A stretch of DNA of 64,000 nt from CAVWSM01 sp963798505 (GCA_963798505.1 CAWCTX010000019.1:1-64000); one strand, 5' to 3'. Shown: positions 7,955 to 19,285, numbered from the stretch's first letter. Translations and numbers: made by a program. The notes: a model not told the origin generated them from the sequence alone.

Positions 7955-7983
7955 ATTATCACTTCTGATACGACACGGGTCAA
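7955..7983 (-). promoter_or_regulatory. Strong leaderless promoter with dyad, nucleotidyltransferase operon
   Basis: On the minus strand TTGACC (7978-7983) and GATAAT (7955-7960) are separated by 17 nt, close to the sigma-70-type consensus. GATAAT ends 6 nt before the ATG at 7948. TATCA-CTTC-TGATA (7957-7970), a perfect inverted repeat, overlaps the -10 and could be an operator for the Xre partner. Confidence 0.65.
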
Positions 7984-8226
7984 TCCAGCGGTGACAGCAC
8001 CTCGAGGCGGTTGCCGAGGCCAGTAGGCAGGCACGGGCGTTTATCTTGACAGCGAGATACTCAACGTTGAGAGGCTCGCCGATCGACAAGCCCGACGGCC
8101 CAAGACGCGTACAGCTGCCGCTAATCCTTGGCGGCCACCCCGCCGCGCCAGAGACAGAGATAACGCCGGAGCGCGTGGCGGCGGCGCTGTATCGAGGAAA
8201 ACGGCAGTCGTTCTGGCGGGGCCTAG
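7984..8226. other. Intergenic stretch with a small palindrome, no supported gene
   Basis: About 240 bp of somewhat lower GC between the nucleotidyltransferase promoter and the winged-helix gene. It contains TTGACA at 8046-8051 and a perfect 12-bp palindrome CTCAACGTTGAG at 8060-8071. A short plus-strand frame starting at 8046 uses codons rare in this genome (AGA, AGG, ATA) and is not convincing as a gene. Confidence 0.4.
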
Positions 8227-8541
8227 TCAGCCCGGAACGAGGGCCCGGAATCCCACACCCCGCACGGTCGCGATCCACCTCGGGTCACGGGCGTGGTCAC
8301 CGAGCTTGCGCCGCAGACCGGCGACGTGGACATCGACCGTACGACTCTTTCCCGCCCAGGTCGTGTGCCAGACCTTGAGCAGCAGCTCCTGTCTCGACAC
8401 CGGGGCGCCGTGCGCGGCTACGAGCACCCGCAGCAGCGCGAGCTCCGTCGCGGTCAGCTTCACGACGCGCCCGTCGACCCGTACAACACCGTCGTCCGCG
8501 TCGATCCGCAGACCGTCGGCATCATCGGCGCCGGTGCCCAT
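8227..8541 (-). CDS. Stand-alone OmpR/PhoB-type winged-helix protein
   Basis: A 104-residue protein made almost only of a Trans_reg_C DNA-binding domain: LTATELALLRVLVAAHG, SRQELLLKVW, SRTVDVHVAGLRRKLGDHA and IATVRGVGFRAL. The receiver domain normally found at the N-terminus of OmpR regulators is absent, so activity may not depend on phosphorylation. A TACGCT hexamer 6 nt before the ATG suggests a leaderless transcript. The gene is divergent from the POT transporter and may regulate it; that is inference. A longer frame upstream (to 8991) runs antisense to the transporter and is rejected. Confidence 0.75.
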   Translation of the reverse strand: MGTGADDADGLRIDADDGVVRVDGRVVKLTATELALLRVLVAAHGAPVSRQELLLKVWHTTWAGKSRTVDVHVAGLRRKLGDHARDPRWIATVRGVGFRALVPG

Positions 8542-8667
8542 GTCGGCAGCGTAACGGCGCCATCGGAGCCCGGCATCTGCCCGCCGCGACCCTGTGGTCG
8601 GGATGCGGGTCGCGCGGGGCTTCGGCAGGCTTGAAATGCCAGGTCCGTACGAGCTCGCGGGAGCAAC

Positions 8668-10154
8668 GTGACGACCAGCGTGCCGCCGCAGCCGGCGGAA
8701 GCCATGGATCGGGGGTTCTTCGGGCAGCCCCGTGGGCTGATGACGCTGTTCCTCACCGAGATGTGGGAGCGGTTCAGCTTCTACGGGATGCGGGCGATCC
8801 TCGTCCTGTTCCTGGTGGACACGGTCGAGAACGGCGGGCTCGGCATGTCCACCGCCACGGCGGCCTCGATCTACGCCATCTACAACTCGATGGTCTACAT
8901 GCTGGCGATCCCCGGCGGCTGGATCGCGGACCGCATGTGGGGCGCGCGCCGTACGGTCCTGTACGGCGGCATCGTGATCGCAGCCGGGCACTATGTCATG
9001 GCGGTGGAAGCGGAGTCGACGGTGTACGTCGGGCTCGCGCTGATCGCTGTCGGCACCGGCATGCTCAAGCCGAACATCTCGGCGATGGTCGGCGGCCTGT
9101 ACGGCGAGGCGGACGACGCGACGCGACGCCGGGTTCTCGATCTTCTACATGGGCATCAATCTCGGAGCCTTCATTGCACCGCTCATCACCGGTTGGCTGG
9201 GCGAGAACGTCAGCTGGCACGCGGGGTTCCTCGTCGCTGCGATCGGGATGACGCTGGCGTTGATCCAGTACGTGCTCGGCCGCGGCACGCTGCCCGAGTC
9301 CTCCGAGCGGGCGTCCCGCCCCGCGACGCCGGAGGAGCGCGCGCGGGTTATCCGTACATCTGCATTGTGGCTCGCGGCGGCGGTCGTGCTGCTGGCCGTC
9401 GACGTATCCCTCGGGTGGTTCGAACTCGACCACGTCATCAACGCGCTGACGGTGCTGGCGGTGGCGGTGCCGATCGTGTACTTCATCGTGATGTTCCGTA
9501 CGCCTGGGCTGACCCCGACGGAGATCAGTCGGCTGCGCGCGTTCATCTGGATCTTCGTCGCGGCGACGGTGTTCTGGATGATCTATGACCAGGCGGGGTC
9601 GCTGCTCAACATCTTCGCGCAGGAGAAGGTTGACCGAGATGTGTTCGGGTTTGAGTTCCCGGCTTCTTGGTATCAGTCGGTCAACCCCGTCCTGATCCTC
9701 GCTCTTGCGCCGGTGTTTGCGTGGCTGTGGACGTATCTCGGAACGCGCCAACCGTCGACGCCGGTGAAGTTTGCGATGGCGCTGTGGGGCATCGCGCTGT
9801 CGTTCGTCATCATGGCTCTGGCGGGTGCGCGCGGCCTCCGGTGGCGACTTGGTGAGCCCGCTGTGGTTGTTGCTCGTGTACTTCGTGCAGACGGTGGCCG
9901 AGCTGCTGCTGTCGCCGACTGGCTTGTCGGTGTCGACCAAGCTCGCGCCGGCGCGGTTCACCGGGCAGGTGCTGGGGATCTGGTTCCTCGCGACGGCGAC
10001 GGGGAACGCGATCAACGCGCAGGTGACGAAGCTGAATGGTGAGCTGTCGGATCCGGTGTATTACGGGTCGTTGGCGGCGGTCGCTGCGTTGTTTGGAGTG
10101 CTGATCTTCATGTTGGCGCGGCGGATCACCGGGTTGATGAGTGGGGTGCGGTGA
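8668..10154 (+). CDS. POT (PTR2) family proton-coupled oligopeptide transporter, frameshifted
   Basis: An MFS-type peptide symporter of about 495 residues. The N-terminus shows the POT signature region (GLMTLFLTEMWERFSFYGMR) and ADRMWGARRTVLYGG. Near 9128 one base is missing (DDATR then DAGFSIFYMGINLGAFIAPL). Near 9835 a second break leads into SPLWLLLVYFVQTVAELLLS and PTGLSVSTKLAP. Between them are FWMIYDQAGSLLNIFA and several transmembrane helices. GTG at 8668 is chosen because conserved sequence starts soon after. The stop overlaps the next start by 4 nt. Imports di/tripeptides in characterised members. Confidence 0.88.
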
Positions 10155-10405
10155 GGGTGCGGATCACGGTCGAGGTCACCGAGGAGCAGCATCGAGCGCT
10201 TCGTGCGCTTGCGCAGCAGCCTGGGCTGAGGCGCATCTCTCAGCTAGTCGGCGAGGCCCTGGAGACCTATCTGGAAGACGTCGACCCCAACGACATCGAT
10301 GCGTTGCTTGAGCTGGAGGGGATCATCACCGCCACCGAGGAACGTGAGATGCGCGCGCGCATCCGTGGCGCGCGGTCGACGTGGCGGGGACTCGAAGGGG
10401 GCTAG
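10151..10405 (+). CDS. Small ribbon-helix-helix-like protein
   Basis: An 84-residue protein starting at a GTG that overlaps the transporter stop (GTGA). The N-terminus (VRITVEVTEEQHRALRALAQ, then RRISQLVGEALETYLED) fits a ribbon-helix-helix fold. The C-terminal half (DIDALLELEGIITATEEREM) is acidic. It resembles antitoxins, but no toxin gene follows: the next gene is on the opposite strand and their 3' ends overlap by 4 nt. Function unknown. Confidence 0.6.
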   Translation: MRVRITVEVTEEQHRALRALAQQPGLRRISQLVGEALETYLEDVDPNDIDALLELEGIITATEEREMRARIRGARSTWRGLEGG

Positions 10406-11340
10406 TCGTTTCCGGCGATTAGCTGGCTGCGTGCCTCAAGAACGGCGATCTGGGTAGGCGCGCTGGTGACCGTGGTTGTGCCCGGGATCGGGAACCATGC
10501 CCCGCCAGCTACTCGGAACCGCCCGCCGTAGGTCACGGTCAGGGATGCCTGCACGTCGGCCTTGTCGGCGTACACATGCGTGATCACTTTCGCGGGGTAC
10601 GGAGCGCCGGGTGTGTCCGTGGTGGTGCGTTGTCCGTCGCCGAAGTCCCATGCGTACGACCGCGGTTCGGCGATGATCTCCACTTGCTGGCCGAGGATCG
10701 TGACTGCGGGCGAGGACCTGGTCGCCGGTCAGCTCGGTGTAGAAGATCGTCGGGAAGTTCACCAACGTCCGCTCGCCGGGCTGGACGATGACCTGGCCTT
10801 GTGGGAGCGGGAGGCGCTTGAACTCTTCGAGCACCATCGCTGCGGTGACGCCGCCTTGGTTGACTTGGGCTGGGGCGACACAGCGCGGACTCCGCGAGCG
10901 TCCAGGGCTGGGGTGGCTGAACCAGTTGGCCGGTCGCCGGGTCCTGCGGATGCGTGAAGACGAAGTAGCAGGTACTCGACCCGGCGGGCACGCGAGAGCG
11001 CTGGCGTGCACGCCTCGTCGTTTTGGATCTCGGCAGCAGCACCAACCCCATCGACCGTCACACCGGGGCAACCCGGCGCCAGCATCTCTCGAATGGACGC
11101 GTAGTGGCGCGCTCGCCTGCTGCTCGGTCCGCCTGAATTCCGGCCTGTTGCTCGGTCTGCCCACCCGCGGTGGCTTCCCCGTCTTCGAGACCGGCGTCCA
11201 GGGCATCCTGCTAAGCCACCGCAAGCCGGCGCTTGCGCCGAACCGAGCATGGGCAGCGCAGCTAATGACAACAGTCGGGCCACGACAGAGAGCCCCAGAA
11301 ATCCGCCGGTGCGGCCACGTCGCCTGCGCCTAGCGCTCAC
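10402..11340 (-). pseudogene. Exported PKD-domain protein, broken by several frameshifts
   Basis: Starting at GTG 11340 is a signal-peptide-like segment (LGLSVVARLLSLAALPMLGSA). Downstream pieces lie in alternating frames: CPGVTVDGVGAAAEIQND, then STCYFVFTHPQDPATGQLV, then GGVTAAMVLEEFKRLPLPQG and RTLVNFPTIFYTE, and finally EIIAEPRSYAWDFGDGQRTT, a PKD-like YxWxFGDG motif, to the stop at 10402. At least three breaks occur. The pattern matches a family of actinobacterial exported PKD proteins that follow DUF6318 lipoprotein genes. As read it cannot be translated in one piece; sequence error is likely. Cell-surface role unknown. Confidence 0.65.
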
Positions 11341-11895
11341 GAGTGACCTCGTTCAGCCGACCAGCGACCACCCAACGGAGATCAAACTTGAGGCTCGCCA
11401 TGTTGCGCTGCGGGGGCCTCGGCGTAGACCGATCCGTCTGAGCGGTACGAGAGTCCCTGCGTGGGAGTCGGCGATCACGAACACCAATGCACCGCGTCCG
11501 TCAGGCTCCCAGGCCCCGGCAGCGATCTCGTGGGTCGTCGAGTCCGCCACCTTCGACCCGGCCACCCGTCGAGCCAGGTGTTTTCCAGGGACTCGATCCA
11601 CCCTCCGCACGCTTCGCAGGAGGGTCTCGCTGCCCTCACGCAAAGTCGGCCACTCCTGCTCGCACGTCGTTCCCGAGATAGGCGTTGTTGAGAGGTCCAG
11701 TAGTGCTCAACGAAGGCCACCGCGCCCGTCCTCGGTGTGCGCTTGAGCGGCCTCGGGCACCGGGATGGCCGTAGGCGTCGCCGAGGTCGCCGACGAGACC
11801 GGCGGCAGGGTGGTGGGCTCGTCGTCAGACGAACAGGCGGTCGCCAGGAGAGCGGCGGCCGCAAGACCAGCGAGAAGACGGGCTCGGACGTGCAT
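11330..11895 (-). pseudogene. DUF6318-like lipoprotein, frameshifted
   Basis: The ATG at 11895 gives a lipoprotein signal (RLLAGLAAAALLATACSSDD, lipobox LATAC). Then GAVAFVEHYW, CEACGGWIESLENTW, SYRSDGSVYAEAP and finally MASLKFDLRWVVAGRLNEVT are readable in different frames, ending at the TAG at 11330-11332. This order is that of DUF6318 proteins (conserved CxxC and C-terminal LRW block). At least three frame breaks are needed. The stop overlaps the GTG of the downstream PKD gene by 11 nt, so the two are an operon. Predicted to be anchored on the outer face of the membrane; function unknown. Confidence 0.65.
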
Positions 11896-12305
11896 CCGGA
11901 GAGGATAAGTGAAGTTCGCCCTGATCCCGGAATCGCTATCCACAGGCCAGGGCCCGGCAACGATCGATACGCTGGCACGACATCTGCCTGATCAACAGCC
12001 TTCTCCGGATCGACTCGCAGGTGCGCGTCGTGCGAAACGAGCTGCGGCCTCGGGTCGGGCCCGAGGCGGGAGGTCCGCAGCGGCTGATCACGGTCGGAGA
12101 CGGGCTGTCTCACGGGATGCCAACTTTGTGGCGCCAGGTGAGACGGGTCTGTCCGCGTCCGCCGGGTGCTGGCCCGCGCGGTCCAGGCGAGGCGCACGTC
12201 GCTGCAGGGCACACCTGTGCCACTGCGCGTCGACTCTGTAGCCCTCGGTGGCACAGCCCCTGCAGCGACCTCCCCGGGAGCGGGGCCTTGGCCGGCGCCC
12301 GGCGA
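11896..12305. other. Stretch without a recognisable gene
   Basis: About 410 bp between the DUF6318 start and the HMG-CoA lyase stop. Several open frames exist on both strands, but none shows a family motif or a convincing start. A minus-strand frame beginning at 12309 with ATGA overlap could be a broken small gene, but I recognise nothing in it. Confidence 0.4.
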
Positions 12306-13242
12306 TCATTCCGGCCGCGGCCCCACCGAAGTCAACCGCGTCCGCGGCCCAGCCCTCAGCACCTGCGACGGGAGCTGGTGCCCGACCAGCCGCTCGGCCA
12401 AGGCGGAGGCCTCCAGCAAAGAATCAAGATCCACCCCGGTCCCGATCCCCATGTCCTCGACCATGTGGACCAGTTCCTCGGTGGCGATGTTGCCGGAGGC
12501 GCCGGGGGCGTAGGGGCAGCCGCCCAGCCCGCCGACACTCGCGTCAAAGTCGTCGACACCCAGCTGCAAAGCGGCCAGCACGTTCGCCAGCCCCGTCCCC
12601 CGCGTGTTGTGGAAGTGCAGCCCCATCGGCAGGTCGGGGTGCTTCGACCGCGTCGCATCCACCAGCGCCGTCACCCGCGGCGGGGTCGCCATGCCGGTCG
12701 TGTCGCCGTACGCAATCGAGTCCGCGCCCTCGGCCACCGCCCGGTCGACCACCCACATGACCCGCGAGACCGGCACGTCTCCCTCATAGGGACAGCCCCA
12801 GGCCGTCGACACGATCACCTGCGCCGTCGCCCCGGCCTCGTGCGCCAAAGCACACGACCCGCGCCACGTCATCCAACGACTCCCCCGTCGACCGGTTGAC
12901 GTTGGCGCGGTTGTGCGACTCCGACGCCGACACCACCAGCTCGATCTCGGTGAACCCCTCGGCGAGCGCCCGCTCGGCGCCGCGCAGGTTGGGCACCAAC
13001 GCCGAGTAGCGCACGCCGTCGACCCGCTTCGCTGCCGCCCACACCTCGCTGGCGTCGCCCATCTGCGGGATGGCCTTGGGGTGTACGTACGACACCGCCT
13101 CGATGCGCTGCACCCCCGTACGAGACAACGCGTCCAGCAACTCGATCTTGCCGGCCGTCGGCACCGGCGGCTCGTTTTGCAGGCCGTCGCGCGGCCCGAC
13201 TTCACGGACAGAGATGGAGCTCGGCAGGTCCGACAACGTCAT
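12306..13242 (-). CDS. Hydroxymethylglutaryl-CoA lyase, frameshifted
   Basis: Cleaves HMG-CoA to acetoacetate and acetyl-CoA, the last step of leucine breakdown. The TIM-barrel start has VREVGPRDGLQNE (metal/catalytic residues). After VNRSTGESLDDVARVV the frame breaks near 12850. The other frame gives LAHEAGATAQVIVSTAWGCP, YGDTTGMATP, GLHFHNTRGTGLAN and the catalytic-cysteine loop GGLGGCPYAPGASGN. Start 13242 is chosen because its ATGA overlaps the enoyl-CoA hydratase stop and an AGGAG precedes it. Length of about 312 residues is normal. It is the last gene of a four-gene operon. Confidence 0.9.
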
Positions 13243-14027
13243 GCTCCTGGCCACTCGGGGGTGCGCTTCTCGTTGAACGCCGCGATGCCTTCACGCCGGT
13301 CGGCCGACACCGCGGACTCGCGCCACGCGGCGTCCTCCATCTCCAGCGCATCATCCAGCACGCGCCCAAACCCTTGCCGCATCGCCCGCTTCGCGTTGCG
13401 CAGCGCGCTCGGCGCCGCGTGCGAGATCTCGGTCGACAAGCGCAGCGCCTCCTCGCCAACCGCGCCATACGGCACGCGCCGATCCACGAACCCCAGCCGC
13501 TGCGCCTCGACTGCATCGATGTGCCGGCCGGTGAAGAGTACGTCCGCCGCGCGCGACCACCCGATCCGCCGCACCAGAAGCTGCGTACCCCCGCCGCCCG
13601 GGATGAGCCCCAGCCGCACCTCGGGCAGCCCGAAGATCGCCGTGTCGTCGGCCACGATCAGGTCGCAAGACAGCGCAAGCTCGAAGCCGCCACCGAGTGC
13701 ATAGCCACTCACCGCCGCCACCGCCGGCACCGGGAGATCCCGCACAGCGCGGAACGCCGACGCGAGCACCGGCCGCTGTTTCAGTATCTCCGCATCGCCG
13801 AACCGGGCGCGTTCCTTCAAGTCGGCCCCCACGCAGAACGCCCGCTCCGACGACGAAGACAGCAGCACCGCGCGCACCGTTGTGTCGTCGGCGATCACCC
13901 GTGCCGCGTCGGCGAGCTGCTCGGCCAGCGACGTGTCGAGCGCATTGAGTGCAGTCGGCCTGTCGAGGACGATCTCGGCGACGCTGTCAGCGGGTCGCCG
14001 CACGACGACGTGCTGCTGGGCACTCAC
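13239..14027 (-). CDS. Enoyl-CoA hydratase, probable 3-methylglutaconyl-CoA hydratase
   Basis: A 262-residue crotonase-fold protein. The first oxyanion-hole segment is AFCVGADLKERARF; GADLKER is also seen in AUH-type methylglutaconyl-CoA hydratases. GGGFELALSCDLIVA and LPEVRLGLIPGGGGTQ carry the two active-site glutamates. Coupling (4-nt overlap) to HMG-CoA lyase supports the step from 3-methylglutaconyl-CoA to HMG-CoA in leucine degradation. Start is the GTG at 14027, overlapping the cyclase stop by 4 nt. The fold is certain; the exact substrate is inferred from context. Confidence 0.88.
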   Translation of the reverse strand: MSAQQHVVVRRPADSVAEIVLDRPTALNALDTSLAEQLADAARVIADDTTVRAVLLSSSSERAFCVGADLKERARFGDAEILKQRPVLASAFRAVRDLPVPAVAAVSGYALGGGFELALSCDLIVADDTAIFGLPEVRLGLIPGGGGTQLLVRRIGWSRAADVLFTGRHIDAVEAQRLGFVDRRVPYGAVGEEALRLSTEISHAAPSALRNAKRAMRQGFGRVLDDALEMEDAAWRESAVSADRREGIAAFNEKRTPEWPGA

Positions 14028-15037
14028 CCGTCCGAGCCTAGCCGGGCCTCTCCGTTGGCCGCTCCGACGACGACGCCCACGACATCACCCATCCCGCGGA
14101 CCGGTTGCGCCGGCAGCTCGTGCAGCAGATAGCCGCCATGGTGTGCCAGGAGGCCAGACGTCGATTCGTCGACCAGCACCTGGTTGCGCGCGGCCAACCT
14201 GGTCAGCCGGCTCGCCAGGTTGACCGTGGATCCGAACACGTCACCGAGTCGCTGCGTCACCGCACCTGTGGCGATCCCGACGCGCAGGTCAGGCATGTCC
14301 GGGTCGTCGCCGACCGCGACGACGAGCGCGAGCCCGAGGTCGGTCGCCACGACGGGAGACGCCGACACAAACAGCACTTCGTCACCGAGCGTCTTCACCA
14401 GCCGCGCGTCGTGCGCCGCCACCAGATCGGCCGCCCGTGTCTCGAACGCCTCCACCAACGAGCCCAGCTCGTCCTCGTCGAGCCCTCTCGCCACCCGCGT
14501 GAAACCCACCAGGTCGGCGAACCCCACCGCCATCGTGACCTCGCCGGCCGCGTCGACGGGATTGGCCAAGACACGCTCCACCGCGCGAGCGAGATGCCGA
14601 CGCCACGCCAGGATGAGTACGTCCTCGAACACCGGAAGCAGGTCGGCCGCGTAGTGGTACGCCGTCCTCAGGTCGTCGCCATACCCCGCGTGCTCCTCCT
14701 CGGACTCGAACTCGTCGATGAGGTCGCTGACCTCGTCGACCTGCCAGTCGGCGAGCCGCGACGCCGTACGGCCGAAGCCGCGCACGAGGCGCACCGCCGC
14801 CTCCTCGGTCAGCGAGCCCGTACGCATCAACCCGCCGACCGCGCGCAGCGCGGCGATGTCGTTGTCGGTGAACGCGGCCACATCACCGAGGTCCGGGAAC
14901 CCGAGGGCCCGCCAGAACCGCCGAGCCGTCTCGAGCGGCACCCCCGTCGCCTCAGCGACCTCTTCGCGCGTGTGTTCCGGCTGGGCGCCCAGCAGCAGGC
15001 GCTCTAGTCGCTGCGCTTCGTCCGGGACCTCGGTCAC
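14024..15037 (-). CDS. Class III adenylate/guanylate cyclase with N-terminal regulatory domain
   Basis: A 337-residue protein. The N-terminal half (EVAEATGVPLETARRFWRAL, GFPDLG, FTDNDIAALRAVG) resembles the autoinhibitory domain of the mycobacterial Rv1264/Rv2212 cyclases. The C-terminal catalytic domain shows VGFADLVGFTRVA with a metal-binding Asp, KTLGDEVLF with the second Asp, and FGSTVNLASRLT with the transition-state Asn/Arg. It should make cAMP. GTG at 15037 overlaps the PH-protein stop by 4 nt, and its own stop overlaps the hydratase start by 4 nt. No membrane segment was seen, so it is probably cytosolic. Confidence 0.87.
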   Translation of the reverse strand: MTEVPDEAQRLERLLLGAQPEHTREEVAEATGVPLETARRFWRALGFPDLGDVAAFTDNDIAALRAVGGLMRTGSLTEEAAVRLVRGFGRTASRLADWQVDEVSDLIDEFESEEEHAGYGDDLRTAYHYAADLLPVFEDVLILAWRRHLARAVERVLANPVDAAGEVTMAVGFADLVGFTRVARGLDEDELGSLVEAFETRAADLVAAHDARLVKTLGDEVLFVSASPVVATDLGLALVVAVGDDPDMPDLRVGIATGAVTQRLGDVFGSTVNLASRLTRLAARNQVLVDESTSGLLAHHGGYLLHELPAQPVRGMGDVVGVVVGAANGEARLGSDG

Positions 15038-15558
15038 GGCGTCTGATCGGGCCGCCGGCTCGAGTCGGTCTCGTCGGGGATGTCGACGTCGAGCAGGAGC
15101 TCTTGCAGCTTGAGGTGGAACAGCTCGACCTTGGGCACGTCGCGGATCACGTTGTGCCCGCGCTCGCCGGCCGACTCCACGACCAAGGTGCCGCAGCCGA
15201 GCATCCGGTCGATGATGCCGCGCTCGTACGCCACGTCGTTGACCTTCTTCAGCTGGATGTCGCGCCCGGTCCGCGTAATGACGCCCTGGCGGGTGATGAG
15301 CCGGCGGTTGGTCAGCGTGTCCGTCGATGCAAGCCAGTTGAGGAACGGCCACACCGAGAAGAGCAGAATCACGAGTACGCCGACGACGATCACCGGCCAC
15401 ATCGCCCAGTCGCCGCCGACGGCGAGCAGGAACCCGCCCACCGCGGACGTCGCGATGAGGATCAGCGCAGGGAGGATAAGGGCTTTCCAGTGGGTGCGCT
15501 CGTGCAGGATGACTTCTTCCCCAGCACCCAGCAGCTTCTGCGGGAACGCGATCGCCAT
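15034..15558 (-). CDS. Membrane PH-domain (bPH2/DUF304) protein
   Basis: A 174-residue protein. Two adjacent transmembrane segments (about residues 25-48 and 53-75) are followed by a bacterial PH domain: LASTDTLTNRRLITRQGVIT, RTGRDIQLKKVNDVAYERGI and LGCGTLVVESAGERG. ATG 15558 is chosen; the same frame extends upstream into a repeated palindrome, which argues against the longer start. The cyclase downstream overlaps its stop by 4 nt. In Propionibacteriales this gene commonly sits next to birA and the cyclase. Role unknown; perhaps a membrane anchor or sensor. Confidence 0.82.
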   Translation of the reverse strand: MAIAFPQKLLGAGEEVILHERTHWKALILPALILIATSAVGGFLLAVGGDWAMWPVIVVGVLVILLFSVWPFLNWLASTDTLTNRRLITRQGVITRTGRDIQLKKVNDVAYERGIIDRMLGCGTLVVESAGERGHNVIRDVPKVELFHLKLQELLLDVDIPDETDSSRRPDQTP

Positions 15559-15652
15559 GTGCGAATCGTGCCACGTCCCGCCGCGTGTGCGGGCGCCGCG
15601 CGGCACGTTTCGCGGTGCCGCACGCGTGCGGCCCGAGGGGGCACGACTTCGG

Positions 15653-15700
15653 AGCCCCTTCGCAACTGCTGGCCTGGGGACCAGCAGATGCATAGGGGCC
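15653..15700. repeat. Diverged copy of palindromic element family A
   Basis: Right arm CCAGCAGATGCATAGGGGCC (15681-15700) pairs with left arm 15653-15672 at 16 of 20 positions across an 8-nt loop. The right arm shares the 13-mer CCAGCAGATGCAT with the near-perfect palindromes at 29295 and 42383. It lies between the birA stop and the PH-gene start. Confidence 0.65.
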
Positions 15701-15738
15701 ACGGACCTTCACTCCTCGGACCGCATCGCGAGGGACGC

Positions 15739-16496
15739 TCAGTCCGCCGCCCGCACGTGGATCACGTCGCCGGCGCCCACTGCCGTACGGCCCTCGCTGC
15801 CGTCGACCACGAGCCGGCCGTCCTCGTCGATGGCGACCGCGCGTCCGACGACAGTGCGCGTGCCGGGGAGCGAGACCCGTACGTGCTGGCCGAGGGTGAC
15901 GCAGCGATCGGTGTACGCGGCCGCAAGCCACGCCTCCGCAGAGCCCTCCGCCTCACGCCAGCGCAGGTAGCCCGCGGCCAGCTCGTCCAGCACCGCCTGC
16001 AGGACGTCCTCGCGTGTCGGCCGCGCCGCCGAGACCGCGTGCAGGGATACAGCCCCGCCAGGCAGATCGGCGGCCGGCACCGACACGTTCAGCCCGATCC
16101 CGGCGACAACCGCGTGACCGCTCACGGTCTCGACCCGCTCGACGAGGATGCCGGCCAGCTTGGCGTCGTCGACCAGGACGTCATTGGGCCACTTCAGCTT
16201 GGCCGCAACCCCCGCGGAAGCCCGTACGGCGTCGGTCACCGCCACCCCGACGAGCAGCGGCAGCCACGTCCAGCGGGAGACCGGGACCTCGTCCGGCCGC
16301 AGCAGCACCGACACCGACAGGCTCGACCCCGGCGGCGACACCCACTCGCGAGCCAACCGCCCCCGCCCGCCGGTCTGCTCGCCCGCATGGATCACGAGCC
16401 CCTCGGGTGCCCCGTCGCGTGCGGCGGCGGCCACATCGGCGTTGGTCGAGCCGGTCTGGCGGACGAACCGCACGGGGTCCCAGAACGAGTGGATCA

Positions 16497-16497
<1 letters not shown>
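15739..16497 (-). CDS. birA: Biotin--[acetyl-CoA-carboxylase] ligase (no HTH domain)
   Basis: A 252-residue class I biotin protein ligase that activates biotin with ATP and attaches it to carboxylase carrier domains. Motifs are TGSTNADVAAAARDGAP, TGGRGRLAREWVSPPG (biotinyl-AMP loop) and KLKWPNDVLVDDAKLAGIL, then AGIGLNVSVP. The small C-terminal domain ends GAGDVIHVRAAD. The repressor HTH of E. coli BirA is absent. The start overlaps the ppc stop (TGATG). Its likely substrate is the biotinylated alpha subunit encoded at 34.2-36.0 kb. Confidence 0.92.
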
Positions 16498-19166
<2,669 letters not shown>

Positions 19167-19173
19167 GGGGCGG

Positions 19174-19179
19174 AGCGTA
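19174..19179 (-). promoter_or_regulatory. -10 element of leaderless ppc
   Basis: TACGCT on the minus strand with 7 nt to the ppc ATG, mirroring the identical hexamer and spacing at accD on the other side of the intergenic region. Confidence 0.4.
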
Positions 19180-19234
19180 CTTGCCGGCCCGAGCAAGCCC
19201 CGGGGCGTCTCGTCATGCGGTCCCGGAATCGACT

Positions 19235-19285
19235 GGATGAGGGGCCCCCTTGTCCAAAAGGTTTGGACAAGGGGACCCCTGATCC
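19235..19285. repeat. Long hairpin in the ppc/accD divergent intergenic region
   Basis: Arms 19235-19258 and 19262-19285 are 24 nt each and pair at 22 positions around a 3-nt loop (AGG). The inner 13 bp of the stem are fully paired. It lies upstream of both divergent genes, so it is not a simple terminator for either. It could be a regulatory hairpin, an insulator or a mobile palindrome. Confidence 0.7.

Noticed and set aside
8046..8378. 110-codon plus-strand frame after TTGACA
   Set aside because: It uses codons rare in this genome, its second half is antisense to the winged-helix gene, and no motif is recognisable.
11896..12305. Possible small gene between the DUF6318 lipoprotein and HMG-CoA lyase
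   Set aside because: Several frames were read on both strands, including one with an ATGA overlap at 12309. None has recognisable motifs or consistent coding character.
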